This document shows, piece by piece, positions 1 to 8,880 of a stretch of 64,000 bases of DNA (position 1 is its first letter; each line of letters opens with the position of its first letter). The notes under the pieces were generated by a model. It was not told where the DNA came from and searched no databases. It saw nothing but the letters and a program-made list of their open reading frames with translations. The DNA lies in assembly GCF_016918765.2 (NCBI RefSeq), contig NZ_CP092104.1, positions 1,736,001-1,800,000 on the forward strand. Direction: 5' to 3'. A program made the translations under genes and the position numbers. This DNA is from Flagellatimonas centrodinii (GTDB lineage: Bacteria > Pseudomonadota > Gammaproteobacteria > Nevskiales > Nevskiaceae).

Positions 1-82
1 GTCCGTCGTCCCCCTCACAGGCGCTCAGGCCGAAGCCGAGTACTGCGGCGGCCACCGCCACCGTCCACTTGTTCATCTGCAT
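1..82 (-). CDS. N-terminus of a putative lipoprotein (partial)
   Basis: The gene runs off the left edge; only about 27 residues are visible. Reading leftward from ATG at 82 gives a short basic start (MQMNKW), a hydrophobic alanine/valine stretch and the lipobox-like LSAC, followed by acidic residues, so the product is probably exported and lipidated. A good Shine-Dalgarno (AAGGAGT, 88-94) sits 5 nt upstream of the ATG at 82; the ATG at 76 would be further away. Function cannot be judged from this fragment. Confidence 0.6.
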   Translation of the reverse strand, partial: MQMNKWTVAVAAAVLGFGLSACEGDDG

Positions 83-165
83 CCCCCACTCCTTGATCCG
101 GTTTGGAAATCGAATCGGAGAACCTAGGGGGCGCGTGTGACCGCCGGGTGACGGCCCGGTGACGG

Positions 166-354
166 TCAGGTGTCAGCGGATCCGGAATCGGGATAGGCGG
201 CAGCGTGCTCTGCCTCCAGCCGTGCGCACTCGGCGCGCCAGGCCGCCATCTCGTCGACGTAGTCTTCGAGCACGCAGATGGCGCAGCCGCCGGCACAGCA
301 GTCGGGACGGTCGGGCGCTGGCGGCAGTACCAGCGGGGGCGGTTTCATGACCAT
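166..354 (-). CDS. Oxidoreductase-like N-terminal domain protein, 62 aa
   Basis: Small protein of 62 residues with a proline-rich start (MVMKPPPLVLPPAPDRP), then the cysteine motif CCAGGCAICVLEDYVDE at about residues 19-35, and a charged helical tail. Proline-rich start plus CCxxGCxxCVxxxY is the signature of the small oxidoreductase-like family (Pfam Oxidored-like). The biochemical role of the family is not established; the four cysteines suggest metal or Fe-S binding, which is inference. The start overlaps the 3' end of fmt, so it is probably co-transcribed with def-fmt. ATG at 348 is an alternative start. Confidence 0.75.
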   Translation of the reverse strand: MVMKPPPLVLPPAPDRPDCCAGGCAICVLEDYVDEMAAWRAECARLEAEHAAAYPDSGSADT

Positions 355-1274
355 CGAGCCCCCACCTGAAGCCGTCCCTGAGCAGCGACCCTGGCGCTGT
401 CCAGCGGGGTGCCGCCCGGCCACTGCAGGTGGGTAACCCGCAGCACGCCGTCGCCGGTCTGGACGCGGATGCCGTCGTCGGCCACGTGCAGCACCTGGCC
501 GGGCGCGGCGTCGTGATGGTCGGTGCCTGCCTCGGGCTGCGCCAGCCACAGCCGCAGGCGATCTTCACCCTGGGTGGTCCAGGCCACCGGCACCGGGTTG
601 AAGGCACGGATGCGACGGGCGATGACGGCCGCCGGTGCAGTCCAGTCGATGCGGGCCTCCGCCTTGTCCAGCTTGGCGGCGTAGGTCGCCCCCGGCGGCT
701 GCGGGACAGCGGTGAGCTGCCCCTGTGCCAGACCGGCGAGGGTATCGACGATCAGCTGTCCGCCCAGCACTGCCAGGCGATCATGGAGATCAGCGGCGGT
801 GGTGTCGTCGCCGATCGGCACGGCGCCCCGCATGAGCATGGGGCCGGTATCGAGCCCGGCGTCCATCTGCATGATGGTGATGCCGGTCTCGCGGTCGCCC
901 GCTTCGATGGCGCGCTGGATCGGCGCTGCCCCGCGCCAGCGCGGCAGCAGCGAGGCATGGATGTTGAGGCAGCCGCGAGGCGGAATGACGAGGGCCGCGG
1001 CTGGCAGGATCAACCCGTAGGCCACCACCACCATCAACTCGACGTCGAGCTGCCGCAGCAGCGCCTGCGCCTCGTCCCGGAACCGGTCGGGCTTGTGGCA
1101 GGGCAGGCCATGCCGGTCGGCGCAGTCAGCGACCGGTGACGCACTGAGCTTGCGGCCGCGCCCGGCCGGGCGGTCAGGCTGTGTGAACACGCCGGCGACG
1201 TCGTGGCCGGCGGCGATCAGGGCCTCCAGCGCAACCCCGGCGAATGCCGGCGTTCCGGCAAAGGCGATGCGCAT
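345..1274 (-). CDS. fmt: Methionyl-tRNA formyltransferase
   Basis: Formylates the amino group of initiator Met-tRNA using 10-formyltetrahydrofolate, giving fMet-tRNA for translation initiation in the cytoplasm. The 309 residues match the family length. Visible marks are the tRNA-binding loop region PDRPAGRGRKL (33-43), the catalytic Asn104 and His106 in CLNIHASLLPRWRGAAPIQ, and Asp142 in GLDTGP. The C-terminal OB-like domain follows from about residue 205. The start codon overlaps the stop of def by a single base, and the 3' end overlaps the downstream oxidoreductase-like gene, so the three form one transcription unit. This def-fmt pair is standard in bacteria. Confidence 0.97.
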   Translation of the reverse strand: MRIAFAGTPAFAGVALEALIAAGHDVAGVFTQPDRPAGRGRKLSASPVADCADRHGLPCHKPDRFRDEAQALLRQLDVELMVVVAYGLILPAAALVIPPRGCLNIHASLLPRWRGAAPIQRAIEAGDRETGITIMQMDAGLDTGPMLMRGAVPIGDDTTAADLHDRLAVLGGQLIVDTLAGLAQGQLTAVPQPPGATYAAKLDKAEARIDWTAPAAVIARRIRAFNPVPVAWTTQGEDRLRLWLAQPEAGTDHHDAAPGQVLHVADDGIRVQTGDGVLRVTHLQWPGGTPLDSARVAAQGRLQVGARWS

Positions 1275-1780
1275 CAGGCGCGCTTTTCCTGCTTGAGCAG
1301 CTTTTTCAGCAGGCGGTCGCGTTTCAGCGAACTGAGGTAGTCGATGTAGAGCTTGCCGTCGAGGTGGTCGATCTCGTGCTGAATCGCCTGCGCCACCAGG
1401 CCCTCGGCGGACAGCGTGAACGGCTGACCATGACGATCGAGCGCGTTCAGTTGCAGCCGGTTGTAGCGGCTGACCTTCTCGGTGAAGCCGGGCACCGACA
1501 GGCAGCCTTCGTCCATCACCTGGCGGTCCTCCGGCTGCATCACCTCGGGGTTGATGATGACCAGCGGCGCCGGTTGGTCGCTGTCTTCGCCGCAGTCCAT
1601 CACCGCGATCCGCAGGTCGACACCGACCTGAGTCGCAGCCAGGCCGACACCCGGGGCGTCGTACATGGTCTCGAACAGATCGTCGATCAAGGTCTGCAGG
1701 GTGTCGTCGAACACGGTGACCGGCTTCGCCTTGATGCGCAGCCGCGGGTCGGGGTGGTGGAGGATGGGGAGAATCGCCAT
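1274..1780 (-). CDS. def: Peptide deformylase
   Basis: Metalloenzyme that removes the formyl group from the N-terminal methionine of nascent proteins. All three family motifs are present in 168 residues: GVGLAATQ (44-51), EGCLSVPG (91-98, metal ligand Cys93) and QHEIDHLDG (134-142, metal ligands His135 and His139, catalytic Glu136). It is transcribed leftward and leads the def-fmt operon; fmt starts at its last base. The 115-bp region between this start and the LysM gene on the other strand must hold both promoters. Confidence 0.98.
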   Translation of the reverse strand: MAILPILHHPDPRLRIKAKPVTVFDDTLQTLIDDLFETMYDAPGVGLAATQVGVDLRIAVMDCGEDSDQPAPLVIINPEVMQPEDRQVMDEGCLSVPGFTEKVSRYNRLQLNALDRHGQPFTLSAEGLVAQAIQHEIDHLDGKLYIDYLSSLKRDRLLKKLLKQEKRA

Positions 1781-1895
1781 GGGATTTGATCAGCGCCTAC
1801 TAAATCTTGCGAAACAACTGCGGCTTTGGCGTTCAAGTCTTTGCCGCATCAGGGAATCGTGCAAGAATCCGACGACCTTTTCGGGGAGTGCGGAT

Positions 1896-3053
1896 ATGGC
1901 CCAGTATAGCGGTTCGGCCAGCTGGATCGGCGGTGTGGCCGCCATTGCGCTGTTGGCGGCAGGGTGTGCGAGCACGGCGCCGGCACCGGTGACGACCGAG
2001 GCGCCACCGCCCCCTGCGCCGGCCCCGGCCGCTGCGCCCGTCGCGGCATCGGCGCCCGCTCCGCGGCCGACGGCCCCGGTGGCAGTGCGAGAGGATGCGC
2101 CGCTACGCTATGTCGTGCAGCCCGGCGATACCCTCTGGGGTCTGTCGAAGCGCTTCCTGGTGGAACCCTGGCAGTGGCCGGAGATCTGGTACGTCAACGA
2201 GCAGGTGGCAAACCCGCACCTCATCTACCCGGGTGACGTGCTGACCCTGATCATGCGTGACGGCCGGCCGGTGCTTCAGCGCGATTCGGCGCCCGCCCAC
2301 GAGCGGGTGTTGCGGCTGGGGCCACAGGTGCGCGAGCTGGCGCTGGACCAGGCGATTCCGGCAATCCCGCTGGAGGCGATCCGCGACTTCCTCAACAGCC
2401 CGCGACTGGTGGATGCCGATGAGCTGAAACGGGCGCCGTACATCATCGCCTTCGGCGAAGATCAACTGATCGCCGGCGCCAACAGTCCGGCCTATGTTCG
2501 CAACGTGCCCGCCGACAGCGATTACCGCTGGGCCGTGGTGCGGCCCGACGAGTCGATCGTCGACCCCGAAACCAAGGATGTGCTCGGCTTCGCCGCGACC
2601 CCGGTGGGGGGGCTGGAGATCCGCGAGTATTCCGAGCCGGCGGCCTACGGCTGGCTCACCGTCAGCGAGATGGAAGCGCGGGTGGGTGATCGTCTGATCG
2701 CCATCGAGGACCTCAACTTCGATGCCCGCTTCCATCCGCGGGCGCCCACCGAGGCGGTTGATGGCCGTATCGTCTGGATCGCCCAGCAGCGGCTGCAGGC
2801 GACCCAGTATCAGGTGGTGGCCTTCAATCGCGGGCTCGATCACGGGCTGGTGCCCGGCCATCTGCTGACCATCCGTGAATCCGGCCGGGTGGTGACCGAC
2901 CCCTACACCAAAGGCGATGTGGTGCTGCCGGACCGTGAGATCGGCAACCTGATGGTGTTCAAGGTGGGCCCCCGACTCGGCTTCGGACTGGTGCTGGATG
3001 CGACCCGGCCGGTGCAGCGGCTGGACCGCGTGGTGCATCCCGACGGCCCGTGA
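1896..3053 (+). CDS. LysM domain lipoprotein
   Basis: Exported peptidoglycan-binding protein of 385 residues. A lipoprotein signal peptide ends at the lipobox LAAGC near residue 28, followed by a Pro/Ala-rich linker and one LysM domain starting YVVQPGDTLWGLSKRF, which binds N-acetylglucosamine strands. The rest, about 250 residues, has no motif I recognise but is typical of the LysM protein encoded next to dprA in many Gammaproteobacteria. The ATG at 1896 was chosen because GGGGAG precedes it and the signal peptide begins right there; the open frame extends further upstream but lacks support. Its stop overlaps the dprA start, so the two are coupled. Confidence 0.9.
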   Translation: MAQYSGSASWIGGVAAIALLAAGCASTAPAPVTTEAPPPPAPAPAAAPVAASAPAPRPTAPVAVREDAPLRYVVQPGDTLWGLSKRFLVEPWQWPEIWYVNEQVANPHLIYPGDVLTLIMRDGRPVLQRDSAPAHERVLRLGPQVRELALDQAIPAIPLEAIRDFLNSPRLVDADELKRAPYIIAFGEDQLIAGANSPAYVRNVPADSDYRWAVVRPDESIVDPETKDVLGFAATPVGGLEIREYSEPAAYGWLTVSEMEARVGDRLIAIEDLNFDARFHPRAPTEAVDGRIVWIAQQRLQATQYQVVAFNRGLDHGLVPGHLLTIRESGRVVTDPYTKGDVVLPDREIGNLMVFKVGPRLGFGLVLDATRPVQRLDRVVHPDGP

Positions 3054-4162
3054 ATGACGCCGCCACCGCGGCCTGGTTGCGGCTGGTCCGCTGTGCCGGG
3101 GTCGGGCCGGTGCTGGGCCAGCGCCTGCTGGCGCATTTCGGCGACCCGCAGACGCTGTTCGATGCCGGGCCCGGCGCCTGGCGCAAGCTGGGGCTGGCTG
3201 AGGCGCCGATGGCCGCACTGCAGCAACCGGACGAGGCGGGCATCGCCGCCGATCTCGCCTGGCTTGACGGCAGCCCGCGGCGACAGTTGCTGCCACTGGA
3301 CGATCCCCGCTATCCGGCGCGCCTGAAGAGCCTGCCCCATGCGCCCTTGGCCCTGTTCGCCCTGGGAGACCCCGACCTGCTGCCACTGCCGCAGCTCGCC
3401 ATTGTCGGCAGTCGGGCGGCCTCGCCACAGGGGCGCGCCAACGCCACCGCATTCGCTGAGGCGCTGGCCCAGCGCGGTCTCACCATCACCAGTGGGCTGG
3501 CGGCCGGCATCGATGGTGCCGCCCATGAGGGCGCGCTGAGCGCCGGCGGCTTGACCATTGCGGTCTGTGCGACCGGGCTGGACCAGGTCTACCCGGCGCG
3601 GCATCGGGCGCTGGCCCACCGCATTGCCGAGCAGGGGTTGCTGCTGTCGGAGTTCCCGGTGGGGGTCAAGCCGCTGCCGGAACATTTCCCCCGTCGCAAC
3701 CGGCTGATCTCCGGCCTGTCGCTGGGCGTGCTGGTGGTGGAGGCGGCGCACGGGTCCGGGTCGCTGATCACGGCACGGCTGGCGGCGGAACAAGGGCGTG
3801 AGGTGTTCGCCATCCCCGGGTCTATCCACAATCCCCAGGCACGCGGCTGTCATCAGCTGATCCGGCAGGGCGCCAAGCTGGTGGAATCGGTGGACGACAT
3901 TCTGGAAGAGCTGGGTCCGCAGGTCGGCCCGGCCTGGCGACAGGCGCTGGGGGAGGCTCCCCCGTCCGACACGCCCGAGGCCGACACCGACCCGCTGCTG
4001 CGCGCGCTGGGCGACGAGGCCCTGGATGTCGACAGCCTGCTGGTGCGGGTAGGGGGTGACCTCGGCCAACTGGCATCGGCCTTGCTGGCACTGGAGTTGT
4101 CCGGGCAGGTGGTGCAGACCGGCGATGGCCGCTACAGCGCGGTGCGAAAGCCGGTGGTGTGA
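3050..4162 (+). CDS. dprA: DNA-processing protein DprA
   Basis: Loads RecA on incoming single-stranded DNA during natural transformation. The 370-residue protein has an N-terminal helix-hairpin-helix/SAM-like region (about 1-70), the Rossmann-fold DprA core with IVGSRAAS, TSGLAAGIDGAAH, FPRRNRLISGLS and VVEAAHGSGSLITA, and a C-terminal winged-helix domain (about 300-370). It starts with GTG at 3050, overlapping the LysM stop as GTGA; no ATG is available in this frame near the start. Together with comM at 17.9-19.4 kb it suggests that the organism keeps transformation functions, although no pilus genes are in the window. Confidence 0.95.
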   Translation: MNDAATAAWLRLVRCAGVGPVLGQRLLAHFGDPQTLFDAGPGAWRKLGLAEAPMAALQQPDEAGIAADLAWLDGSPRRQLLPLDDPRYPARLKSLPHAPLALFALGDPDLLPLPQLAIVGSRAASPQGRANATAFAEALAQRGLTITSGLAAGIDGAAHEGALSAGGLTIAVCATGLDQVYPARHRALAHRIAEQGLLLSEFPVGVKPLPEHFPRRNRLISGLSLGVLVVEAAHGSGSLITARLAAEQGREVFAIPGSIHNPQARGCHQLIRQGAKLVESVDDILEELGPQVGPAWRQALGEAPPSDTPEADTDPLLRALGDEALDVDSLLVRVGGDLGQLASALLALELSGQVVQTGDGRYSAVRKPVV

Positions 4163-4258
4163 CGGCGATGGCATGTCTTGTGCAGTCACCGAACCGTCAC
4201 GCCGTCAGTCTTTATACTGGGTGACCGCAGCCCACTGCCCGCAGCCCAAGGAGAGCCG

Positions 4259-4726
4259 ATGAAAGAGACCGTCCTTGATGTGCTGATGTACCTGTTCGAG
4301 CACTACCAGTCGGTGGAGTTCAGCGACAGCGAAAACTTCGAAACCCTGCGTGATGAACTGATCGCGGCCGGATTTCCTGACGAGGAAGTGGCGCATGCCT
4401 TCGCCTGGCTCGACGGCCTCACGCGCAGCCGACAGCTGCCGATCATCTTTGGCCCGAGCAACGCGCTGCGCTGCTATGCCCGCGAGGAAATGCAGCGGAT
4501 TCCCACCGATTGCCGGGGCTTTCTGCTGTACCTGGAACAGCTCGGCATTCTGCCGCCGCCAGCCCGCGAGCGGGTCATCGATCGCCTCATGGCACTCACC
4601 GAGGATATCGACCTGGAACGGGTCAAATGGGTCTGTCTGCTGGTGCTGATGAACGAAGAAGACGCCGACGAAGCCTTCGCGCAGGTCGAGGAAATGGTCT
4701 ACTACACGGGCGATTTCCTGCACTGA
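4259..4726 (+). CDS. smg: DUF494 family protein Smg
   Basis: Small acidic cytosolic protein of 155 residues found between dprA and topA in many Gammaproteobacteria. Its sequence (MKETVLDVLMYLFEHYQ, then two helical acidic halves) matches the Smg/DUF494 family, whose function is unknown. The ATG at 4259 has AAGGAGAG 7 nt upstream, which fixes the start; an open frame continues upstream without support. It has its own 97-bp spacer from dprA and a 149-bp spacer before topA. Confidence 0.92.
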   Translation: MKETVLDVLMYLFEHYQSVEFSDSENFETLRDELIAAGFPDEEVAHAFAWLDGLTRSRQLPIIFGPSNALRCYAREEMQRIPTDCRGFLLYLEQLGILPPPARERVIDRLMALTEDIDLERVKWVCLLVLMNEEDADEAFAQVEEMVYYTGDFLH

Positions 4727-4801
4727 GGCCGGGGTCGCCGCAGCGCCCCGCCCGCCGGGGGCCTCACCGTGTCATCCGGGCAACATGCCGGGGGGCGCGG
4801 C

Positions 4802-4831
4802 TTTACATGATGGTCGGCCTGCCTTTATAAG
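4802..4831 (+). promoter_or_regulatory. Predicted sigma-70 promoter for topA
   Basis: TTTACA (4802-4807) and TATAAG (4826-4831) are separated by 18 bp, about 45 bp before the topA start. Both hexamers are close to consensus and the stretch is the only AT-rich patch in the smg-topA spacer. Prediction by eye only. Confidence 0.4.
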
Positions 4832-4875
4832 CCGCCCCTCCGGGTGGTTCCTGGCCACCCCCCGCTGGACAGGAC

Positions 4876-7329
4876 ATGAGCAAATATCTGGTTGTCGTCG
4901 AGTCGCCCGCCAAGGCGAAGACGATCAAGAAGTATCTGGGCAGTGACTACGAGGTGCTCGCCTCGTACGGTCACGTGCGCGATCTGGTGCCCAAGGACGG
5001 GGCGGTCGACGTGACCAACGCCTTCGCCATGAAGTACCAGGCGATCGAACGCAACGACAAGCATGTGCGCGCCATCCAGAGTGCCTTGCGGCATGCCGAC
5101 GGCCTGCTGCTGGCGACCGACCCTGACCGCGAGGGGGAGGCCATCTCCTGGCATTTGCTGGAGTTGCTGAAAGAGCGCAATGCGCTGAAGAACAAGACGG
5201 TGCAGCGGGTGGTGTTCCACGAAATCACCCAGCGTGCCGTGCGCGATGCGGTGGAACATCCGCGTCAGGTGGCCGACGATCTGGTGAACGCCCAGCAGGC
5301 GCGCCGGGCGCTCGATTATCTGGTCGGGTTCAACCTGTCGCCGCTGCTGTGGCGCAAGGTGGCGCCGGGGCTGTCGGCCGGCCGCGTGCAGAGCCCGGCG
5401 CTGCGCTTGATCTGCGAGCGCGAGGAAGAGATCAAGGCCTTCATCCCGCGCGAATACTGGTCACTCATTGCGCAGGCCGACAAGGCCGGCACGGCGTTCA
5501 CCGCCAAGCTGATCGAACTCGACGGGCAGAAGGTCGAGCAGTTCACCGTCACCGATGGTGGCGGCGCCGAAGCCGCCCGCGAGATGCTGCTCCGCAACAG
5601 TGGTGGCCAGCTGTCGGTGGCGGCGGTCGACAAGAAGCAGCGCCGGCGCAACCCGGCGCCGCCGTTCACCACCTCGACCCTGCAGCAGGAGGCCAACCGC
5701 AAGCTGGGGTTCACCTCCACCCGCACCATGCGCACCGCCCAGCAGCTGTACGAGGGGATCGACCTCGGCGGCGAAACGGTCGGTCTGATCAGCTACATGC
5801 GAACCGACTCGGTGACCCTGTCACAGGATGCCCTGGCAGAACTGCGGCAGGTCATCACGCAGGAATACGGCGCTACCAGTTGCCCGCCGGAACCCCGCTT
5901 CTACAAGGCGAAATCGAAGAACGCACAGGAAGCCCACGAGGCGGTGCGGCCGACCTCGTCGCTGCGCACGCCGAAATCGGTGGCACGCTTTCTCGGCCCC
6001 GACCAGCTCAAGCTCTATGAACTGATCTGGAAGCGGACGGTGGCCTGCCAGATGACCCAGGCCGTGTTCGACACGGTCACTGCGGAACTGCGGGTCGACG
6101 GCCGCAATGCCTTTCGCGCCAATGGCTCGGTGTTGGTTGAGCCGGGGTATCTGGCGGTCTACAACGTGTCGCTCGATGTCGGCGAAGAGGCCGAGGACGA
6201 TGACAAGCGGCTGCCGCCATTGGAAGTGGGGGAGCAGGTGACGCTGGCCGACATCCTTGCCGACCAGCATTTCACCGAGCCGCCGCCGCGCTACACCGAA
6301 GCCAGCCTGGTGAAAACGCTGGAGGCCTACGATATCGGCCGCCCGTCCACCTACGCATCGATCATCAGCACCCTTCAGGCCCGCGACTACGTTCGGCTGG
6401 ATGGCAAGGCGTTCCTGCCCACCGATGTCGGCATGATCGTCAACCGCTTTCTCACCGAGCATTTCGAGCGCTATGTCGACTACGACTTTACCGCCAACCT
6501 CGAAGACCAGCTCGATGCCGTGTCGCGCGGTGAGCAGCAGTGGCAGCCGCTGCTGGCAGCGTTCTGGAAGGACTTCAAGCCGCGGGTCGACGAGAAGATG
6601 GAGCTGCGGCGCGAAGAGGTGTCGGAAGCCCGCGTGATCGGCACTGATCCGGTGTCCGGCAAGCCGGTCAGTGCCCGCCTCGGTCGCTACGGGCCGTTCG
6701 TGCAGATCGGCACCAAGGACGACGAGGACAAGCCGCGCTTTGCCTCGCTGCGGGCCAATCAGCGCATCGATACCATCACGCTGGACGATGCCCTGGCGCT
6801 GTTCACCCTGCCGCGCATGCTCGGCCACCTCGACAGCGGCGAAGAAGTGGCCGTCAACATTGGTCGCTTCGGCCCCTATGTGCGCTACGGCTCGCAGTTC
6901 GTCTCGTTGAAGAAGGACGATGATCCGTACACCGTCGAGCTGCCGCGCGCCATCGAGCTGATCGAGCAGAAGGCCGCCGCGCTGGAAGCCGCCACCCTGG
7001 TGCGGTTTGGCGATACCGGCATCCGCATCATCAAGGGTCGCTTCGGGCCCTACATCACCGACGGTGAACGCAAGGCACCGCTGCCGCGCGGCAAGGACCC
7101 CGAGGCGCTGTCGGTGTTCGAGTGTGAGGCCTACCTGACCGAAGCCGCTGCCGCCAAGAAGGCCGGCAAGGGTAAAGGCAAGGCCAAGACCAAGTCGGCG
7201 CCGGCGAAGAAGGCCACTGCGGCCAAGCCGGCGGCAAAGAAAAAAGCGGCACCCAGGAAAAAGGCCGCGCCGAAGAAGAAAGCGCCCGCCAGCAAGGGGA
7301 GTGGCGCCGCTCGCAGCACGCCGGGCTGA
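4876..7329 (+). CDS. topA: DNA topoisomerase I
   Basis: Type IA topoisomerase that relaxes negative supercoils. In 817 residues: Toprim domain with Glu9 in VVVESPAKAK and the acidic DPDREGE triad (82-88); the catalytic Tyr307 in LISYMRTDS; then three C-terminal repeats recognisable as GRYGPFVQIG, GRFGPYVRYG and GRFGPYITDG (about 595-735). There are no CxxC zinc fingers. Instead the last 60 residues are almost only Lys, Ala and Pro (KKAAPRKKAAPKKK), like a histone H1 tail. This layout is known from xanthomonad-type enzymes. The ATG follows ACAGGA. Confidence 0.97.
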   Translation: MSKYLVVVESPAKAKTIKKYLGSDYEVLASYGHVRDLVPKDGAVDVTNAFAMKYQAIERNDKHVRAIQSALRHADGLLLATDPDREGEAISWHLLELLKERNALKNKTVQRVVFHEITQRAVRDAVEHPRQVADDLVNAQQARRALDYLVGFNLSPLLWRKVAPGLSAGRVQSPALRLICEREEEIKAFIPREYWSLIAQADKAGTAFTAKLIELDGQKVEQFTVTDGGGAEAAREMLLRNSGGQLSVAAVDKKQRRRNPAPPFTTSTLQQEANRKLGFTSTRTMRTAQQLYEGIDLGGETVGLISYMRTDSVTLSQDALAELRQVITQEYGATSCPPEPRFYKAKSKNAQEAHEAVRPTSSLRTPKSVARFLGPDQLKLYELIWKRTVACQMTQAVFDTVTAELRVDGRNAFRANGSVLVEPGYLAVYNVSLDVGEEAEDDDKRLPPLEVGEQVTLADILADQHFTEPPPRYTEASLVKTLEAYDIGRPSTYASIISTLQARDYVRLDGKAFLPTDVGMIVNRFLTEHFERYVDYDFTANLEDQLDAVSRGEQQWQPLLAAFWKDFKPRVDEKMELRREEVSEARVIGTDPVSGKPVSARLGRYGPFVQIGTKDDEDKPRFASLRANQRIDTITLDDALALFTLPRMLGHLDSGEEVAVNIGRFGPYVRYGSQFVSLKKDDDPYTVELPRAIELIEQKAAALEAATLVRFGDTGIRIIKGRFGPYITDGERKAPLPRGKDPEALSVFECEAYLTEAAAAKKAGKGKGKAKTKSAPAKKATAAKPAAKKKAAPRKKAAPKKKAPASKGSGAARSTPG

Positions 7330-7338
7330 GTTGTGGTG

Positions 7339-7908
7339 ATGCCGGCCGATGCAGGGATCAGCCCGGTTCATCTGCGACATGCGGTCGCGGCGCTGCGGCA
7401 GGGGCGGTTGCTGGGCTATCCCACCGAGGCGGTGTGGGGGCTCGGCTGCGACCCGCGTGACGACGCCGCGCTGATCGCGTTGCTGCACCTCAAGCGGCGT
7501 GACCCGGCCAAGGGCCTGATCCTGGTGGCAGCCGATTTCGACAGCCTTCAGCCCTATTTGCGAACACCCGCGGCATCGGTGCTCGCACGGGCCATGGCGA
7601 CTTGGCCGGGGCCGGCCACCTGGGTGTTCGCCGCCGCCGACACGGTGTCGCCGCTGCTGACCGGTGACCATGACAGCCTGGCCGTGCGCGTCAGTGCCCA
7701 TCCGGTGGTACGGGCGCTGTGTCGAGCCTTCGGCCATCCCCTGGTATCGACCAGCGCCAATTCGAGTGGTCAGCCGCCAGCGCGCAGCCGCGTGGACCTG
7801 CAACTTCGATTCGGCCCCGGCCTGGCGGTGATGCCCGGCGCCCTGGGCGGCGCCCTGCAGCCCACGCCCATTCGCGATGCGGTCAGCGGGGCGATACTGC
7901 GCGCATGA
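7339..7908 (+). CDS. tsaC: Threonylcarbamoyl-AMP synthase (TsaC/YrdC family)
   Basis: Makes threonylcarbamoyl-AMP from threonine, bicarbonate and ATP, the first step of t6A37 formation in tRNAs that read ANN codons. The 189 residues equal the short TsaC form, without the C-terminal Sua5 extension. Recognisable blocks are [28 protein letters not shown] and [16 protein letters not shown]. Two GTG codons precede the chosen ATG at 7339 and cannot be excluded as the start. The stop overlaps the hemF start as ATGA, so translation is probably coupled. Confidence 0.93.
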   Translation: MPADAGISPVHLRHAVAALRQGRLLGYPTEAVWGLGCDPRDDAALIALLHLKRRDPAKGLILVAADFDSLQPYLRTPAASVLARAMATWPGPATWVFAAADTVSPLLTGDHDSLAVRVSAHPVVRALCRAFGHPLVSTSANSSGQPPARSRVDLQLRFGPGLAVMPGALGGALQPTPIRDAVSGAILRA

Positions 7909-8843
7909 ATTCGACGACACCCGCTGCTGCCGCCTCCGATGACCCCTTCGTGGGCCGTGTCAGTCAGTGGCTGCACGACCTGCAGAACCACCTGTGCGGT
8001 GCACTTGAAGCCTTCGAGCCCGAGGCCCGCTTCCGGGCCGATGTCTGGCGCAAGCCGCCGGACAGCCCGCTGCAGGGCGATGGCGATACCCGGGTGCTGG
8101 AGGGCGGTGCGGTATTCGAGCGGGCCGGGGTTGCCCGCTCGCGGGTGGCCGGCGCGGCGCTGCCGCCTTCGGCCACCGCCAGCCGGCCGGAGCTGGCCGG
8201 GCGTCCGTTCACCGCGACCGGGGTGTCGGTGGTGTTTCACCCCCGCAATCCGCATGTGCCCACCACCCACTGCAACGTTCGCATGCTGGCGGTCGGCGGT
8301 GATGGACGACCGCCGGTACGCTGGTTTGGCGGCGGTTTCGACCTGACGCCGTACTACGGCTACGAGGATGACGCCCGCGACTGGCACCGGGCCGCTGCCG
8401 CGGCCACGGGCGCGCACTACCCGGCCTTCAAGCGTCAGTGCGATGACTACTTCCACCTGCGCCACCGCAATGAACCCCGTGGCATCGGCGGCGTGTTCTT
8501 CGATGACTGGCAAGTCGGCGGTGATGAGGCGGCCTTCGCCCTGACGCAGCGGGTGGGCGAGGCCTTCTGGCCGGCCTATGCGCCGATCGTGGCGCGCCGG
8601 AAGGACCTGCCCTGGGGCCCCCGCGAGCGGCAGTGGCAGTGCCAGCGGCGCGGCCGCTATGTCGAATTCAACCTGGTGTGGGACCGCGGCACCCTGTTCG
8701 GGCTGCAGTCTGGCGGGCGCACCGAGTCCATCCTGATGTCGATGCCGCCGGAAGTGCACTGGGCCTACGACGCCCGGCCTGCGCCGGGCTCGCCGGAAGC
8801 GGCGCTGCTGCAAGATTTTCTCGTGCCGAAAGACTGGATTTGA
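7905..8843 (+). CDS. hemF: Oxygen-dependent coproporphyrinogen III oxidase
   Basis: Oxidatively decarboxylates coproporphyrinogen III to protoporphyrinogen IX with O2, in the cytoplasm. The 312-residue protein shows the family blocks [43 protein letters not shown] and [16 protein letters not shown] at 7905 overlaps the tsaC stop (ATGA), which fixes the start; the open frame upstream runs inside tsaC. Presence of the aerobic enzyme implies oxygen-dependent haem synthesis. oxyR follows after 37 bp on the same strand. Confidence 0.97.
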   Translation: MNSTTPAAAASDDPFVGRVSQWLHDLQNHLCGALEAFEPEARFRADVWRKPPDSPLQGDGDTRVLEGGAVFERAGVARSRVAGAALPPSATASRPELAGRPFTATGVSVVFHPRNPHVPTTHCNVRMLAVGGDGRPPVRWFGGGFDLTPYYGYEDDARDWHRAAAAATGAHYPAFKRQCDDYFHLRHRNEPRGIGGVFFDDWQVGGDEAAFALTQRVGEAFWPAYAPIVARRKDLPWGPRERQWQCQRRGRYVEFNLVWDRGTLFGLQSGGRTESILMSMPPEVHWAYDARPAPGSPEAALLQDFLVPKDWI

Positions 8844-8880
8844 TAGATACTGACTATCACGCCCCCCGCCTGAGCGGCCC

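Noticed and set aside
1665-1895. Longer N-terminus for the LysM lipoprotein
   Set aside because: The upstream in-frame extension overlaps def in antisense and would bury the signal peptide.
2103-4189. Two long minus-strand frames opposite the LysM gene and dprA
   Set aside because: They overlap each other and confident plus-strand genes and contain no family motifs.
5821-7920. 699-codon minus-strand open frame opposite topA and tsaC
   Set aside because: Antisense shadow of two well-supported genes; sequence is low-complexity and lacks any domain.
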